DNA from: Acholoe squamosa
Lineage: Eukaryota; Annelida; Polychaeta; Phyllodocida; Polynoidae
Length of the DNA stretch: 64,000 nucleotides
Assembly (NCBI GenBank): GCA_949317995.1
Contig: OX439039.1
Coordinates: 14,809,282-14,873,281, forward strand
Direction of reading: 5' to 3'
This document shows, piece by piece, positions 20,327 through 33,213 of the stretch (position 1 is its first letter; each line of letters opens with the position of its first letter). The notes beneath the pieces are model-generated. The model saw only the letters and a program-made list of their open reading frames with translations. It did no database searches and was not told the origin of the DNA. A program made the translations under genes and the position numbers.

Positions 20327-23300
20327 ATGCACCTATGTCTACTCCTATTCATCTGCCTGACAACAATTGGGTATGTTGGAGGTGTTGGAGGAACGAGTGA
20401 CAACATAATAATGTCAGCCTTGTTCCCCACGGTACACACTATTTATGGGCCAGTCAAAGGACAGCAAATGGTATATTCAGGTGAGTAATAATTTCTTCTT
20501 TTTTTCATTTTATTTTATTTATTTTATTTTTTTGGGGTGGGGGGGGGGTGGGGCATGTCATCCCTTTGCAGGAAAAAGGCCTATGACTTTTTGGATGATC
20601 TGTGAATGTTTTATTTTTGTCCCTCCCACCTTGTTAAACAATGAGCTCTCTCTTTTTTCTCACTCACTCTCCCTCGCTGTCTCATGATCACACACAAAAA
20701 AGCAAATATGAGTTAGGCTATGGTTTCTAATGATACCTCCATATTGATCTCTTCCATTTAGGGCAGGTAGTGGATGAGTTTAAAGGAATACCATTTGCAC
20801 GGCCACCAATAGGGGAGCTGCGGTGGAGGCGTCCTCAGCCTCCGTTACCTTGGAAAGGTCAGGTTCTTGAGACCCTAGAATATAGCCGTGGCTGCACACA
20901 ATCAAATAAAGATATCCCAAACAATGGTGAAGACTGCCTGTATCTCAATGTGTGGATACCAAAGGGGGTTGAAGTCAGGTTGTGAGTATCCCAACTTCTT
21001 ATTCTTAACAATTATCGTCTTCTTAACCCACAATATTTCAATTAAATGTGTTTCAGATAATATACTTCTGGCTACATTCAAACTGAAGTCGGAATTTAAA
21101 GGGATGTTCATACCTAGCAATTGTCATTAGAGGGGTACGTACCTAAATGCTTGTCTACTCTAGGAGAAAAGGTAGTACTCTCGAAATGACTCAGCAAATA
21201 TGCAGTTTATGAGGTAAATTAATAAGGTAATTATTCCCAAGAGGGCAATATCCAAACAGCAGTTGTCCCTTAAGGATCTTTAACAGTGGGAAGAGTCAAA
21301 GTGTCAAAAGGTTACCAAGAGAAAGAAATTTCTTACGCATCTATTTGTGCTTTGCAAGATAAAGCTGGTTCATGGTGATGTTTTTTTTTTATTTTCCCTG
21401 ATCATATATCATTCTAGTGACTTACCTCTCTCCATAAAGGGGATTCTGAAAATGAACCCTCCCTTCTCACCACTGCCGACTTTATTCATAAAGCCAACAT
21501 AATCCAGTATATGAATTACATTTAGAGTATCCTATTGCATCTTAGGGGTTCACACATATTCCCTGATATCCTTACAGAAAAGCACCACTGCCTGTCATGG
21601 TGTGGACAATGGGTGGTGGTTTCCAGAGTGGAAGCACGCATATCTACCCTGCCCATGAAATAACTGCTAAAGGTGATGTCATCATCGTATCCCACAATTA
21701 CCGTGTCAGCACCCTCGGTGGGTTGTCCACTTCTGACGCCAACTCTCCTGGGAACTACATGTTGTGGGATGCCCGGGCTGCCCTCTTGTGGGTTAGAGAT
21801 AACATCGGTAATTTTGGTGGTGATCCATCAAGAGTGACTATATTTGGCCATTCTGCTGGTGGTGCAATGGTTAGCCACATCATCGCTTCTCCTCTCTGTG
21901 TGGGATTATATCACCGAGCACTAACAATGAGTGGAGTATCCTCAGGGCCAATAGGAATTCAGGTAAAAATTCCTTTCATTTGTTCGCATGTCTATTCAAA
22001 GACTGTCATCTCTGCTATGTTTATCACACCACTCATTATAACCAACCCATTATAACTTAACTCACAATAGTGTTATATTTATTCTTAGATGTTGAATGTT
22101 TATGGGGCATTCTTATCCCCAAGACGTCAGTCGAGTCTCGTCTTGGGGATAATAAAAACTATCTGTTTTGGCCTTTGTTATCAACCAGGCTAGCAATGTT
22201 GAGAATGCTCGTAATGTAGCACTGTTGGAGGGATGTCCGAGTGAGGAGCAGGATATGAACACCATGATCCAGTGCTTGCGTACAAAGAATGCTACTGATT
22301 TAGACAAGGCAGGGTACTCGGCTATGGCTATATTAACTGGTCAGCTACCTGGATGGGCACCTGTGGTGGATGGAGAGATTGTCCCAGTCAACCCTAAAAA
22401 TGCTTTTAAAAATGGTGCTGGACATAACATTGACTATCTCACTGGAAGGTACTCTATCAATTTTATGTACAAACAGTTTGAATTTCAGTTATTATCGAAT
22501 ATATGGGTATCTGATTTCAGACCTTCCCACGTCTGTCAGGATCCTATTGCTGGAGAGCATAAATAAAAGTCATTGAACTAATTTAAACTGTTGTATTTTG
22601 GCATCTTAACATTCTTCGATATTACTTGCAGCATTGATAATCAAATATAAAATGCAAAAAATAGGAATATCTGAGGTTTTAGGATTGGAATGGAACACTT
22701 TTCACTTAAATAAAACTATTCATTTTTTAAAAATATTTCATTCCTGAAGGTATATTCACATAATTCTTTTACAGGTACACATTTATAATATTTTATCAGT
22801 TACATTGAACACAAATTGAATTTGCAAAGGTTTGACCAAGCCTCAAATTTTCAGAGCACAGGATGATGCTGCGGGTTATTTGTACTTGAACCTGCGAGGA
22901 CTGCCAGGGGATTTTGGTAATATAGCTGCTACAAAGGAATCTCTATATGCTGCCATGTCATACATTCTTCGTTCTTACCGGCCTGGAGACACTGATACAC
23001 TCATCCAGGCCATACTGAACAAATACCCCTTAATGAACAGTAGTGATGTCACAACACGCACTCAGGCTACCAGCCAAGCCTTGACAGATTTTGTGTGGGC
23101 AGAACCTGCTTACTCTGAAGCTAACCTGCATTCTCAGTAAGGAAAGTGTGATGGGAAATATGATGTCCCCATCCCCTATGTGATTTCCTAACCCCCCCCC
23201 CCCTACCTTTAATTTTGCTTAAAAGCCTTTGCCACTATCATTACCCTCAGAACTGTCTTTGTTATGCTTTCATAATTAATAACATGTAGAATTTCAGTGA

Positions 23301-24341
23301 TGTTAGAAATACATGCATATCATTACGTGACTTGTTTTCATTTTTGTAAACTGATGTTTCTAATTTATCTTCCTCAGAAATAGCTGTAAAATGGTTATGC
23401 CTTCATCTGTTTATCTATGTATCACATCTTTAACTTCTGTGATTGACATATCCAACCAATGCTTTTATTCCTAGGAGCACCAGGAAAGCTAGAACTGGCA
23501 AGAAAACCTTTGTCTATAACTTCAAGTACCGCCCTAGCTTTCTTCACTATGAACCCTGGGTGACTGGTTCACATAGTGATGACCTCTACATTCTATATGG
23601 GGAGTCGCATAGGAGGAAACTGAGGGAGTCTCGTCTTGGGAATTTCTCAGTCACTGACCACTTTGTTGGAGATTCCATGGTCAAATATTACGCTAACTTC
23701 GCTCATACAGGGTAAGTTATTTTTATGAAATGCCCATGTTGCATATCACTCAATGTTTCCTCATCTTGTCACTCCTGAGTTTGAAGATTGCTCACATCGC
23801 CTTGTCAAATATAATGGCCTTTTTTAATTATGAAAACCACAGGTTTAAATCAGTTGAAACCTCTATTCATTCATGAGATTTCTTATTGATATCACTCATC
23901 ATGTAACCATTCCAAAAAAGACCTAATATTTCTCTTGCAGGGATCCAAACAAAGGTCCCCACAAACTGCCTATAACTTGGCCAGAGTATGACTCTACCGA
24001 CAAACAGTATTTGCAGATAGGTGCAAAGATAGTCCAAACCAAGGTACGAACCTAGCACCAAAATCGAATTTATATTTCCTCGCATTGGTAATCATTATTT
24101 ATATCAATTATTATTGTTTTCAAAGCCATGCTTCATATACCTTGATTTGATGAACTGTGACTCCAATGGATGAATGAAATCAAATATCTGTAGCGATGCT
24201 AATGAAAAAAAAGCTGAATTATGTTGAAAAAATTGGTTGAATAGGTACTTAACATTCTAGGTGAATGCTGACCTACAGAGCCGGTTTGATTTCTGGAGAA
24301 ATGAGTGGCCAAAGATTACAGTGCCCCTGGGCTCTTCATGA
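20327..24341 (+). CDS. secreted carboxylesterase/cholinesterase-like protein, eight exons
   Basis: Exons: 20327-20480, 20762-20981, 21578-21962, 22189-22448, 22855-23136, 23475-23711, 23941-24043 and 24261-24341. All have GT-AG introns and matching phases, giving 573 codons, a normal family length. The ATG at 20327 starts a signal peptide (MHLCLLLFICLTTIG). Family motifs: FKGIPFARPPIGELRW, EDCLYLNVW, the oxyanion loop GGGF, the nucleophile elbow GHSAGG (Ser about 217), an acidic residue in QDDAAGY (about 343-344), SHSDDL with the catalytic His (about 467), and YYANFAHTG-DPN near the end. The alpha/beta-hydrolase would cleave ester bonds outside the cell or in the secretory pathway. Oddities: the usual HGGGF has Met instead of His, the usual GESAGG has His instead of Glu, and the acid is Asp. 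A triad is still possible, but substrate or activity may differ. Confidence 0.93.
22113..22152. repeat. hairpin in esterase intron 3
   Basis: TTATCCCCAAGACG at 22113-22126 is exactly inverted at 22139-22152, with a 12-base loop. It is likely an insertion remnant. Confidence 0.8.
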
Positions 24342-25144
24342 TGTCACCATAGGACCCACCATAGTAGGTAGACCTGTACTAAATACAGGGCAAACCTGAA
24401 CAGGTTTGACCTAGCAATTGGGAAAATGTAACTCATGAGCCGGAGCTCCTCTAGGCAACACGGGTAGCTGTATTCTATTAAATCCTTTGCTTGGCTTGTT
24501 TCTGTTTACATTTGGCATTGGGCAGACAATCAGTGAGGATGCTTCCATGCAGATGGGAATTCACAGCCGCTAGGGGCTTTAGGCTCTTTTGTGTCGTTGC
24601 TAAAATATTTGCAAGCAGGGACCTCTCATGCATGGTTGTACCTGGCTTGGCCTGAGTGGAATATGCTTCGTCGATGTGATATTATACATACTTGAGATGA
24701 TACTGTTTCCAGTGAAAGAACACAGAAACAAGTATATCGCTATCTGTTTTATCATTATGTGACAATATACATCAAACTGACCTGGGCTCTAATGTTGTCG
24801 ATGCTGCAGATATCGCTTTATCTGGTTTTATATTTGTTAATTAACAAGGCAATTGATAAATGAAATAGGCTATCTATTGTAGATGTATCATGTTCTTTTT
24901 CAGATAACAAAATCATCCCACAACAAAGCGGCATTGACAAATATTTGAGGTAGCTACAGCTGAACTCTCAGTAATGATATGCTACCCATTATATTAAAAA
25001 GTCATACAAAAATTAAAAAAAAAAATAAAAAAAAAAGCCACTGGATTCTGTTTTGAAATGCACATTCCCTATAGAGTCTTTTGAAAAACAACGAAATAGA
25101 AAAGCAAAAGTACTAGACCATTTATCATTAAATATACTCTGCTT
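24342..25144. other. convergent intergenic gap
   Basis: Holds the 3' ends of two convergent genes. ATTAAA at 24477-24482 is a weak poly(A) signal candidate for the esterase. A poly-A-rich tract lies at 25013-25036. No other feature. Confidence 0.4.
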
Positions 25145-28100
25145 CTATGTTGCAAGTTTTCTAAATGATCCTACAAGTCCCCATCCCCCGGCTGGCTGGG
25201 CCTCCTCTTTAACTGGACGCTTTGATTCATCGACTCCGAGCGACTGTGCATTGAGCTCAAATTCCTCCTTACACTTGATTACATGCTCTCTCCAGCTCTC
25301 TGTGAATGAAAGGAAGATATCATTGTATTCTCTCTTTGAGAGGCATCAACCAAATGGCTACTTCTCATCTATATAGTTGCAATGGATAAACTTTCAAAAC
25401 ACAGGTCGCACAAGACTGGTGTCCTATGGACATGTAGTGGATAAATCTCAGATATTAGTACTCTCTGCGATCATAGGAGATCAGTTGGAGATTACGGAAT
25501 TTAACCCTAGAAAGAAAATTGCAGAGATGGAATTTATTACTATTGTAAGATACATGATTAATTCTAAAAAAAGAAACACTAAATGTTTATATTAGGACCT
25601 AGTTTTAAAAGTCAGCCAAAGGAAATGGATTGGTTTTGATCTCTATATCCTCAAAAGTAAACACACACACAAAAGCCAACAGTAGTAAAAATACACCTAT
25701 ATGATTCTTATCATGTCTCCTATGAACATTTGTTCAGAGCAGATGTTTTCAGTATCATTGCACGTTTGGGGCATATACTTTAATTAGGCCCTACTAGTCT
25801 TTTAAGCTGAGTCAATTATTGATAAAATCAGTCTTACTAGCTAGGTCGTCAATTGATCCAGCGTCTCCCCCATACTCTGTTGGCAGAAGGCGTTTAGGAA
25901 CCTGCTGGTGTAGCGACTCCATACTATCACGGTGGAAGTGAAGCTTTGAAATAAATACGACATGATCACTGACACTTTCAATTTCAATACAATGACTTGC
26001 TTTGGCTTTGGCTTACACTGGGATTAGTTAGCATGACCAAATAATCAATAAAATATTCATCCATTCTTCCAACCATTCATCAAATTGCTGTAGAGGGAGC
26101 CTATCATCATGTATAGCAAGGTTAACATATATTCAGACACACAGAGAGAAGAACACTGATTCCTTTGACGCATACTGCACTGGTCTCAATTTGTCTCCCA
26201 CATGACATGTATGAAGGCTTGTCGAATAAGGTTGACGCTCTCATATTTGGTTCGTCAACTCCACTTGACATGCGTAATGAAGACACATCACATATTTCTG
26301 ATCCATTCACCTGGGTGCTAGGTAATACTGTGAGACAATTATATAAGGGTCAAGAGCAGTCAATAGCTATGTACCAATGGTTCAATCAAGGCAGGCCTAT
26401 AATAGAAGGCATGGGATATCATAGTCCCACAGGCCTGCAACACTAAGGCACTTTTTCCTATCTACAGAACATCTACTTGACTGAGGACCTCTATGCAATC
26501 CATAACACAAGGGCATGGAGGTGCAGGGCATATGTCTCCCTGTATTGTAGATACTGAGATTATAGGTTGTGGGTTGGAGTACAGTCCTTTTGTATTTTCA
26601 ATGACCCATACATAAGGTGTCTAACCTCTCCAGTTGAAGTTTTCAGGATGGTGGGCGTCTATTTTGTTCAATAACAAATGCAAATTTAACAATGAAATAG
26701 AATTCACTACCATTCATTGATAGTATTTACAGACCTTAGTGATCTATTCTTCATGAAGACAAAATGACACAGATACATCAAATGTCTCAAGTGTTGGTAG
26801 TACTTCTCGGTAGTGATTAATCATGGTACCAAAATGGTTGTTTGCCCCATCTAGTGGAATATCCTAGAACAATTATGTATGTCAAACCATCACATGTCAA
26901 GTGCCTTTGACATGGCTGTGACCCTAGTCAACTTACAGATGACATTTTAAGACATGTCAAATCATATGAGGATTACTGTGTGCTACATTTGTAATGGGGA
27001 CATATGTGCACATGTCCCAATGACGTGTGCTCTGTGTCAAATCAAGTTGACATGGGTACATACATGTCACTTTGTCAGGAAGACTTTTTTTCAGTGCATC
27101 ATAGCTCGTCTACTAGCCAAACGGATTGATGGATAAGCACCTGTCAGTTGGCTATCCATCCTGCCATTGTACTTAATTTTCCTCAAACCGAGTCCGCAAT
27201 TTTTTTTTACCATTGGGTAGTGAAAATCATCGCAATGGATATAAACTCAGCTAATCTAACTTTTTCTTTCCATTAAATGATACATGCATCTGTTATGGGG
27301 TTAAATATCTTACCCTTTTCTTTTGCTTCTCCTTCATGAAAAGTTTTCCAAGTTCAAAGAAAGCATTAAAAATGGAATTAGTGTTGACATAGTTTGTAGC
27401 TTTGCTTCGTGTTGGGTATACATCCTAAAAAGACAAGAAATAAAGTATGGTGAGCATCAGAGTGGGAGGATTGTGTTTCATCCAGGATATGGGACCTTCT
27501 TTGCAACTTTCATCTAGAGCAGCGAAACGATTAATGACTTTGAGAATTAAGCTTTCCAATCAGAAGGTAGAGGTGCCCACTATGGTACAACCATAACCCC
27601 CTATTGACTTTTTCTTAGACCTCTTTTCCTCTATGTGACATGAAGAAATACATAGTTTTGCTTGTAGTACTTGGTCTACCCTTGTTTAAACCTGATACAG
27701 ACAAGGCTAGGATTTCGGCTAGACATGGGCAAAATAAGGTTTATCTCATACCCAGATATGAGCAAGAGCAGGCCCAATAATACTTGCTTGAATCTGCCGA
27801 GTTGGCACTGTCCTCAGTTGTGATCCCCTTGCGACGTATTCTTATAGACCCCTGTCTATAAATGAACATGTCGCTGTGAATCAATTTGTTTTGTCAGTAG
27901 AACTGCTCACCTGCCAGCACTTCATACATTTGGCGAGTAGTTCCCTTGTGAAGGTTGTCACATGAGCCGTGCTTAACTCGCCAAAATCCAAGATGGCGAC
28001 GACACCATGCACCTGTAATGGTTCGTCCAGCAGCATGCAGTCAGAGTTCAGGAATCCAACACGCATCACGTCACCCCAGTTGACTGTCTTAGGGTCGTAG

Positions 28101-29870
28101 TGTCCTAGGGTAAGAATATAAAGATGATCCATTGTATTAAGTTGTAAAATGGGCCCTTATCAATCAATTCAACAATGGGACTGAGCTGATTCTCAACCTT
28201 TTGACAAGCAAAGAACAAAGAAAATCTAAAGGTTAAATTACGGTAATCAATGTTTATACGTTTCATTCAAAATAGAAAACTCCATTTTCCTTTTATTTTT
28301 TCCGCAAAACGTTCTCATTTATTAGTACATTCAGGTTGGTCTGACAGATGAACGCATGTGAACCTTCACATAAATATTAACTTATATTGTATATAATAGT
28401 GGGCCTATATTCATGGAAGAGGTTAATGGTACCTTGATCATGTGGATTGATCCATTGAGTGATTTATACGGAGGCATTGATTGTAAGATCACATGAGTAC
28501 ATGTATTGATATATTACTCTCAGCATTCTGCTAGAATATCAATTATCGATACAATAAATGAAACTGGAGCTATCCAGATTTACAACAGGCCATCCCCGCC
28601 TTCTTACCCGTTCTGATAAGAACCACCTTACGTCCCTCGTCATCATAGCCGGGTAGGGGGATGGAGATACTGCAATATTAATCACATTGAAGTGAATATA
28701 TCAGATGGTTGTTGCTCAATATTGGGATACAAGCTAGAATTCGAATGATAACATTTGCACTATAGGAGTCTTATTGCCTTGGCTATAGGCATATGGCGCC
28801 CCATTTCCAGGCTCGGACGGTCAAATGTTTCATGATAAAACACTCGGTACATTAGATTTTTACAGTGTATGGAACATAATTATTTGAGTGATATTTTGAA
28901 AAAGAAATAGGAGGATGCAAAATTACATTTATGTATTTGGTAACCAAGATCGATCTCATGGTCAAAGGCAGGTTGAATGAATTGACAATTCATTGTAGGA
29001 TAATGTAAATCACCATATATGATCAAGGTGAGAGTACACAGCGCCGTCCTCTGTTATACAAGTAGACCATTGACCAATTGCTATTACCCTGATTAGATTT
29101 GCGAGATTTAGTGAACAGTCAGTATTTCTCATAATTATCAATTATTGTACCAATATTTTTTTTTGGCTCTCACATTTATAGCAAGAAAGCAAAACACCAA
29201 AAAGTGTGTACTCACCCTGCCTCTGACAGTTTGGCTAGTGTAGGGTCCATAGGGTCCAGGGTGGAGAACCACTCTGGGACCCCCTTTGTTGGACTGCAGC
29301 GCACCGTTATGAAGTTATCCAGCTTCTCCTGCGCCTTTAGCTGACTGAACTTTGCAGACCTCAGGAAGCGTAGGAGGAATGCATCGTCTGTGATGAGAGG
29401 AATATTGGCTATATTGCCCCATAAAAAGGACAGGGTCCAAGGGAACAACCTGCCGTCCTCAATTGGATTGATGTAGATTTATATCTCTGCATCTATTTCA
29501 TATTGATTTGATTCAAAAGACCTGGATTTAGTAGGGGTGCGACCCAAGAGAAGGTATTGTATGGGGGAGGGGACTGCGGATTGACCTTTCTAGTTTGGCC
29601 TAACCCTTGATGCACACATGCAATAAATATAGAGCTGTTCATTTTGGGTGGTAACAAGATTCCCTGTGCCTGTTCTGCATATTAGATGTCAGAAGTATAT
29701 AAATAAATTCTTTAACCTGTTCTGCTCTTTAGATGTGGCTGTGCTTTCACCCACTGTCTGAATGTTTCAATCTGTGACTTTCGCTCAATCGGGAACTCGT
29801 TTAACTCATCCAGTGCCTTTTTCTGTGTTGCGGCATCCAGAGTACACACATAGGTACCCTCTCCAGACAT
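25145..29870 (-). CDS. CRAL-TRIO lipid-binding protein (alpha-tocopherol-transfer-like), seven coding exons
   Basis: Coding exons, 5' to 3' on the minus strand: 29870-29717, 29387-29216, 28669-28608, 28104-27911, 27424-27314, 25943-25838 and 25299-25145. All splice junctions are GT-AG with compatible phases, giving 317 codons, typical of the family. The first exon's acceptor at 29878 implies a 5' UTR exon upstream. The N-terminal CRAL-TRIO helical domain has FLLRFLRSAKFSQLKAQEKL (about 55-74). The lipid-binding core follows: IPLPGYDDEGRKVV, NWGDVMRV, VHGVVAILDF, YPTRSKATNYVN, FFELGKLFMKEKQKKR and LLPTEYGGDAGS. The C-terminus has SWREHVIKCKEEF and ends GLVGSFRKLAT. Such proteins are cytosolic carriers of tocopherol, retinoids or phosphoinositides; the ligand cannot be told from sequence. 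No damage is seen. Confidence 0.93.
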
Positions 29871-29877
29871 GGCGTAC

Positions 29878-30404
29878 CTGTAAGAGTGTCATGGAAATAT
29901 ATAGTACGATTTAGGCGGTGAATGTTGTTCCATAATAGGACGTTGTCAAGATTTGCGTGAATGTGCAAAACGTTTTATACAGCCTCACTTGAGAGTGGAT
30001 GAATCCTTTTCGTGAACCCTGCAAATTACCCAATTTCTGATCAGTTAAAATCCAATAGATGTCAGGTAAGTCAGTTAAAAGTTAGTTAAATCATGGGCCA
30101 TAAATATATGTAGTAGACATCCTGACTAAGTAAGGGTGCAGTGGGCCAATATTATATTAGAGTGTCCTTGATGCATCACATTCCAAATCTATAGCTATTA
30201 ATTGTTTAGGGCTGTATTGGTCTGACACCAATGCAATACTGACATGAAGAAGAAAAACATGCATCCTTTTCTGGTGAAAATGGTTCATTGGATTAATGTT
30301 GAAATCTGAATCAGACATAAGATTCTGTACCATGAACAGTGGTATATTTGCATAGTGGGTATAAAATCAACACTGTAGGTCACGAGTCTACCATCCCAGG
30401 TATC
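29878..30404. other. upstream region of the CRAL-TRIO gene
   Basis: Expected to hold an intron, 5' UTR exon or promoter of the CRAL-TRIO gene. None could be defined. Confidence 0.3.
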
Positions 30405-30410
30405 CCTTAT

Positions 30411-30892
30411 AGTAGTATAGTATGTATCAGAACGGGACTATAGCTAATCTAGGGATATTACTCACTAGTATACTATTTTGATAAAATAAAATATAAAACA
30501 AAGTGAAATGTATTTGATATATCTCATTTACATAATTAGCCCCACCCCTTTCTTTAAAAACAAGGGGTCACGTGTTGACACCACATGTTGTTTTACAAAC
30601 AAGGGGTCACGTGACCGCACTAATCCCCCTAATTAGGTCATGTTACCATGGTTATCAGAATGCTGGCCTCTGATTGGTTGAGCGTTGGTTGCTAATCCCC
30701 TAAGTAGGTCACATTACCATGGTTACCAGAATGCTGGCCTCTGATTGGCTCAGAGGTAGTTGCTAATCCCCTTAGTATGTCACGTTACCATGGTAACGGG
30801 TCATGTGACCAGAGGCCTCTGATTGGCTGCATCCCCAGTGAGTAATATCCTTAGATTAGCTATAGTCCCGTTCCGATACATACTATACTACT
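30411..30892. mobile_element. 482-bp DNA-transposon-like element, 55-bp TIRs and 6-bp target duplication
   Basis: The left end AGTAGTATAGTATGTATCAG and the inverse of the right end AGTAGTATAGTATGTATCGG are nearly identical for about 55 bases, up to TATTACTCAC. CCTTAT flanks both sides (30405-30410 and 30893-30898). Inside are three copies of a roughly 70-75-base unit starting at about 30636, 30709 and 30779. Each unit has a CATGGTTA-type core and CCTCTGATTGG (inverted CCAAT). Copies of GGGGTCACGTG also occur. No transposase frame. Confidence 0.9.
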
Positions 30893-31062
30893 CCTTATCA
30901 GTGATAACAATCACTTATATAACCCAGGAATTCACGGAGGCCTATATTATACTGTATATTATATGTGAATGAGAGAGGTCCCCCTTTAGGCTTATAATCA
31001 TTTATTTATCAGTATCGCACCATTCTGGAGCAAGTGTTTGTCCAGAAATAGGCAATGAGGGC

Positions 31063-31063
<1 letters not shown>

Positions 31064-31149
<86 letters not shown>
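31064..31149. repeat. (GA)n microsatellite
   Basis: About 40 GA units with a few interruptions; it produces an artefactual Ser-Leu frame on the other strand. Confidence 0.95.
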
Positions 31150-31151
<2 letters not shown>

Positions 31152-31689
31152 AAACAAGACTGGAGCGGTTGTGTGATGGTGAGATAGACAGAGAAAGGAC
31201 AGAGAAGGACTAAAGTGGAATAGCAATAAAAGAGGTCACAAAGAAGCCAAACTTAATAACCAAACGAAATAAAATTGAAGAGAGGAAAACGTAACCTACT
31301 AGTTTGTGTATGTATGGAGGTACCTGTACCGTCCCCTGTTGTATAACTGACGGGAGGAGGAGTGAACAGTTTCACGTGCTCTTATCTTCTAGTCAACAAC
31401 TAATCAGTTATAGCCTCTGTTATCTATCAAAGTACACACAAGACCCTCGATCCAGTCTTTTTGGGTGGACCTGTGGATATTTAGATGCTGGTATTGGAAA
31501 TAAACACCACACAATATGACTTATATGGGAATATCAATAGATAATATCCCATTTTATTTAGAAGAATATAAAATTAAAATGTAGAAACTGGGTAGCTGGG
31601 TAATGATACTCTAAAAATACCTACCTCCACTAGTTACCTATATAGTTGCAGCAGTAGAACTAGTTAGTTGCTAGCACAGGGGCTTGTTT

Positions 31690-31771
31690 CAATATCCCTA
31701 ATGATGACACAGGAGGCCTCAAAGGCTTTATATAGCCACTGTGTTGTCGTCAGTAATATTAAAATAGACCC
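31690..31771. repeat. hairpin element, copy 1
   Basis: TTTCAATATCCCTAATGATG ACACAG pairs with CTGTGTTGTCGTCAGTAATA TTAAAA across a loop containing GGCCTCAAAGGC. Same family as 32137-32213. Confidence 0.75.
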
Positions 31772-32136
31772 CCACTGGGTGTTGTGCTTGTGTCAAGCAT
31801 CGTTGGTCTCTGTCAAATACAGAATGCAACAACAGATTGCCAATTGTGGATTGCCTTAGTAGATCTCTATTAGAAGGTGTCAATTGCAACAGTTCTCTAA
31901 TATTGCAGACTAAATATCTCATTGTATTTATTTGTGGATGTATGTATGGACAGCCAATTAACCATCACAGCATGGCACTGTTAGTGACTGGGTACGATGT
32001 TAGGCTGTGTTGAAACAACCTCCTGTGCCTTCTGTAGGTGATGGGATATCTACAAAGGGGTCACCCGTCCTGATGCTACTACCCACACTGATCCAGACCC
32101 ATTCAAGACTGTCATGGGGCGTCGTTACTTTCATTG

Positions 32137-32213
32137 ATTTCAATATCCCTGACGACAACATAGGCCTTATAGGCCTGATATGGCCACTATGTTATCATCA
32201 GGAATATTGAAAT
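32137..32213. repeat. hairpin element, copy 2
   Basis: ATTTCAATATCCCTGACGAC AACATAG pairs with its inverse ending at 32213 across a loop containing GGCCTTATAGGCC. A half copy may remain near 55795-55820 (TTGTTGTCAAGGATATTAAA). Confidence 0.8.
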
Positions 32214-33097
32214 AAGCATCTGATATGTTCTTTATGATTTACTAGTCGCAAACTATCTGGCCATAGCAATAGATACGATTGCACACCTTTATTTTTAAGT
32301 TTATGATTAATATAAAATATTCGGTTACTCTCTCATTGTATCTATTTGTGGATCCAAAAGAACTTCAACTGTTGTATGATGTTTATCCAAATAAAAATTT
32401 CAATTAATCAAATAAGATGTAACCGAGAGCCCCCATTCTGGAATATATTTCAATACCTTTGGCACGTTTGAATACTTTTATTGATTAAATAACTTGTATG
32501 CGAGATGTTAATATACAATTCCCAGAAGTTACTGTACACAATCGTTATAATTCTGAGAAATGTACTTAGTGTTCACATTCACAATCGTAGAGCACCATTT
32601 TCTACGATATGCCTCTATCATTACATTGGATATCATGTCCCTTTCTTGAATATCATCACTGTATACATTGCGAACAGTGTATCTGAGATAAGGCAAAGTG
32701 AATACTGTGCTTGGTACCTTTATAAATATACAGTGGTAGAAGAGAACTTAAATGCTCACTTTTTGTGTGAACTGGCTACAAACTATAAATGGTTGCAATC
32801 AGGCCGTGACTACAATAGACCCATGATGTGTACATACACACCTGGCTCCGTGAGGTCACTGCACAAGATGCTACGACTGCCAAGACACCTCAGACGTAGG
32901 CCATGTCATCGCAGGTGCTTATTTCAATGTAATTGATTATTAAGGGATCGTACTGGAGAAACATGTGGTTGTCAGAGACCCCTTACTAAAAAAGGCCTCT
33001 ATGGAATCAGGCACATATAATTTGGGAGGATATTCGTAGTATAGCAATTTAAGCACTGATAGACATAAATGCAATGGCACCAATTGTATGGAAGTAA
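32214..33097. other. no supported gene
   Basis: A 143-codon frame at 32505-32936 has no recognised domain, low-complexity basic C-terminus and no paralogue in the window; it is not called. Confidence 0.4.
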
Positions 33098-33213
33098 TAT
33101 ATGATGAATAGACTTGCACGAGTTGGCTTCAGGGGGTGATATAAGCATGAGCCGAAGGCGAATGCTTATATGAAACCCCTGAAGCCAACGAGTGCAAGTC
33201 TATTCATTATATA
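33098..33213. repeat. hairpin element, about 51-bp arms
   Basis: The left arm 33098-33148 contains GAATAGACTTGCACGAGTTG; the inverse of the right arm (33162-33213) contains GAATAGACTTGCACTCGTTG. The arms differ at only a few positions. The loop is 13 bases. Confidence 0.85.

Noticed and set aside
31002..31226. Ser-Leu-rich frame
   Set aside because: Artefact of the (GA)n microsatellite.
32505..32936. 143-codon plus-strand frame
   Set aside because: Longest unassigned frame, but composition is random-like and no domain or exon structure is visible.
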